Notes under the pieces: model-generated
What the model was told of the DNA's origin: nothing
What the model saw: only the letters and a program-made list of their open reading frames with translations
The model's database searches: none
Position numbers and translations under genes: made by a program
Shown: positions 38,762 through 39,982 of the stretch, piece by piece
Layout: every line of letters begins with the position of its first letter
How positions within the stretch are numbered: position 1 is the stretch's first letter
From: Candidatus Iainarchaeum sp.
GTDB lineage: Archaea > Iainarchaeota > Iainarchaeia > Iainarchaeales > GCA-2688035
NCBI GenBank assembly: GCA_017610175.1
Contig: JAFCCO010000015.1
Location: forward strand, 1-39,982
Direction of reading: 5' to 3'
DNA length: 39,982 nt

Positions 38762-39400
38762 ATGGTTGGAAAGCTTATTGTTATTGAGGGGGCTGATGCT
38801 TCGGGAAAGCAAACCCAAAGCGACCTGCTTATTGAGCGCCTTGCGGCCGAGGGATTTGAGGCCGAAAAAATTTCTTTCCCCCGCTATGAAACCTTTTTCG
38901 GCGGGCTTGTTAAAAAATATTTGAGCGGCGAGTTTGGGGAAATGGACTCTGTTCCGGCAGAACTTGCCTCGCTTTTGTATGCGCTTGACCGGTACAATGC
39001 CGTTGCCGAACTCAATGAAAGGCTTGAAGCCGGCAAAATTGTGATTGCCGACCGTTTTTCCGCGAGCAACATCGCGCACCAGGCGGCAAAGTTGCCTGAA
39101 AAAGAGCGCTCTTCATTTGTTGACTGGCTTAGGGGGGTTGAGTCAAGGCTTCCAAAGTCAAAGGTCACAATTTACTTGGATGTGCCTGTTCCAATTTCCC
39201 AGGAGCTTATGCAGAAGCAGGCGCGCGTTAAGGATTTGCATGAGCAAAACGTTGATTACCTTGAGGCCGTTCGCTCTGTTTACCTGAAACTTGCCGAAAC
39301 CAAGGGCTGGAAAAAGATTGACTGCGTGAAAAAGGGGAATCTTCTTTCAATTGCGGAAATCCAGGAATTGGTTTGGAAAGCGGTAAAACCACACCTTTAA
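38762..39400 (+). CDS. tmk: Thymidylate kinase
   Basis: 212 residues from ATG 38762 (MVGKLIVIEGADASGK). The P-loop is GADASGKQTQ, followed by FPRYETFFGGLV (dTMP pocket), DRY and ADRFSASNIAHQAAK (DR motif), and LDVPVPISQELM. It phosphorylates dTMP to dTDP in DNA precursor synthesis. The variant PRYE with a downstream KKYL insertion is like archaeal/eukaryotic Tmk. A TTGCTTATATG box-like stretch precedes the start. It is divergent from tRNA-Gly. Confidence 0.95.
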   Translation: MVGKLIVIEGADASGKQTQSDLLIERLAAEGFEAEKISFPRYETFFGGLVKKYLSGEFGEMDSVPAELASLLYALDRYNAVAELNERLEAGKIVIADRFSASNIAHQAAKLPEKERSSFVDWLRGVESRLPKSKVTIYLDVPVPISQELMQKQARVKDLHEQNVDYLEAVRSVYLKLAETKGWKKIDCVKKGNLLSIAEIQELVWKAVKPHL

Positions 39401-39434
39401 ATATTACCTTTGGCTATTTGTTTACTGATTCAAC

Positions 39435-39982
39435 ATGGATCTTGACTATGGTGAAATAATCAAGTTTTCGTTTTCCTGGCTTAAAACCAGGGAGTCGCTG
39501 AAGTATGCGGCCATCAAGTGGGGTGTTTCAATTGCGTTCTCGGTTCTTTTTGTCGCAATCTTTCTGCTTGTGTTCGGCGGGCTTATTGCAGATGTTCTTT
39601 CAAATCCGGCGGCATTTATTTCAAGCATTACGATTAATCCGGAAACTTTTGTGGCTGGGTTGATTGGCTCAATAATTGTTATTTCACTCGCTTTTGCTGC
39701 TCTTGCTTTTGTTAATTTTTTTGTGGAGTTCTACATTTACGTGCTGTTTAACTTTTTTGCATTCAGGTCTGCAAAACTTCCGGTTGCGGAGTTTAACTTT
39801 AACCGTTTGCTCAAGCTTATTGTGCTGCAGGTTGCGGTTTCGTTCCTTGTAACCCTTTCGTGGCTGCACAAAAAGGCGTGGATTATTTTGCTTGCATTTG
39901 CTTTGTCTGCAGTCCTGTTGCTGCTTGGGATAGTGAGCCCAATTTTTGGAATTGCGGGCGCGCTTGTTGCGGGCGTTTCAAT
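39435..39982 (+). CDS. Multi-spanning membrane protein, partial at 3' end
   Basis: The frame from ATG 39435 stays open to the window edge, 182 codons. The start DLDYGEIIKFSFSWLKTRESLKYAAIKW is followed by at least four hydrophobic segments (about residues 35-58, 76-112, 132-145, 150-180), without charged catalytic motifs. This is the layout of archaeal glycerophosphoryl/DUF4013-like membrane proteins, but I cannot name the family. It starts 34 bases after thymidylate kinase with TTTAAATATTACC upstream, so it may have its own promoter. Confidence 0.65.
   Translation, partial: MDLDYGEIIKFSFSWLKTRESLKYAAIKWGVSIAFSVLFVAIFLLVFGGLIADVLSNPAAFISSITINPETFVAGLIGSIIVISLAFAALAFVNFFVEFYIYVLFNFFAFRSAKLPVAEFNFNRLLKLIVLQVAVSFLVTLSWLHKKAWIILLAFALSAVLLLLGIVSPIFGIAGALVAGVS

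Noticed and set aside
1..39982. CRISPR arrays and insertion sequences
   Set aside because: No regular direct-repeat array and no recognisable transposase or terminal inverted repeats were seen in the window.

Overview
The window is archaeal chromosome. The core genes are diagnostic: TFE, aTrm56, class I lysyl-tRNA synthetase, RadA, an RPA-like protein, geranylgeranylglyceryl phosphate synthase, prefoldin alpha, aIF6, ribosomal proteins L18a/LX, L31e, L39e and S19e, a PDCD5-like protein, RNase P component 4, SRP RNA, SRP54 and FtsY. Dense packing, ATGA/TAATG overlaps, frequent TTG/GTG starts and many A/T-rich TATA boxes also fit. The mix of euryarchaeal-type genes, several unrecognised small basic proteins and a bacterial-type RelA suggests a DPANN-like lineage (Diapherotrites/Iainarchaeota is a guess). 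No 16S rRNA is present to settle this.

Layout. (1) 1-6100 is an accessory, AT-rich stretch: two exported surface proteins (one with a formylglycine-generating-enzyme-like domain), a RelE/RHH-type toxin-antitoxin pair, a Xer-type tyrosine recombinase, two winged-helix-like proteins, a PRC-barrel protein, one unknown protein, and several arrays of short repeated motifs near promoters. (2) 6100-11600 is translation: initiator tRNA-Met, TFE, aTrm56, SerRS, tRNA-Lys(CTT), tRNA-Lys(TTT), tRNA-Phe, a glycosyltransferase and class I LysRS. (3) 11600-16900 holds a KaiC-like ATPase, a full-length RelA/SpoT homologue with a degenerate hydrolase site, a truncated CorA-like gene, triosephosphate isomerase, a possible ribosome-hibernation-factor-like protein and a histone-H1-like lysine-rich protein. 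(4) 16930-19660 carries the SRP RNA gene (minus strand), RadA and an RPA-like protein. (5) 19750-27900 is metabolism and envelope: metallo-beta-lactamase-fold hydrolase, GGGP synthase, an extended SDR, an MFS transporter, RtcA, a GT-A glycosyltransferase, a methyltransferase-like protein, prepilin peptidase and an ITP/XTP phosphatase. (6) 27900-29870 has a basic unknown protein and SRP54 split into two overlapping frames. (7) 29930-33080 has an MFS transporter, LemA, HtpX and an arrestin-like protein. (8) 33086-38690 is a long minus-strand block: FtsY, prefoldin alpha, L18a, aIF6, L31e, L39e, PDCD5, S19e, then an unknown basic protein, a Nudix hydrolase, RNase P component 4 and tRNA-Gly. (9) The end carries thymidylate kinase and a partial membrane protein.

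The most notable points are the SRP54 reading-frame break between its NG and M domains (split gene, frameshift or assembly error), the SRP RNA lying within about 18 kb of SRP54 and FtsY, the RelA homologue in an archaeon with a hibernation-factor-like gene nearby, both tRNA-Lys genes just upstream of LysRS, and the AT-rich accessory island with regularly spaced TAATTAC motifs. All calls come from reading sequence and translated proteins by eye; no database search was run.
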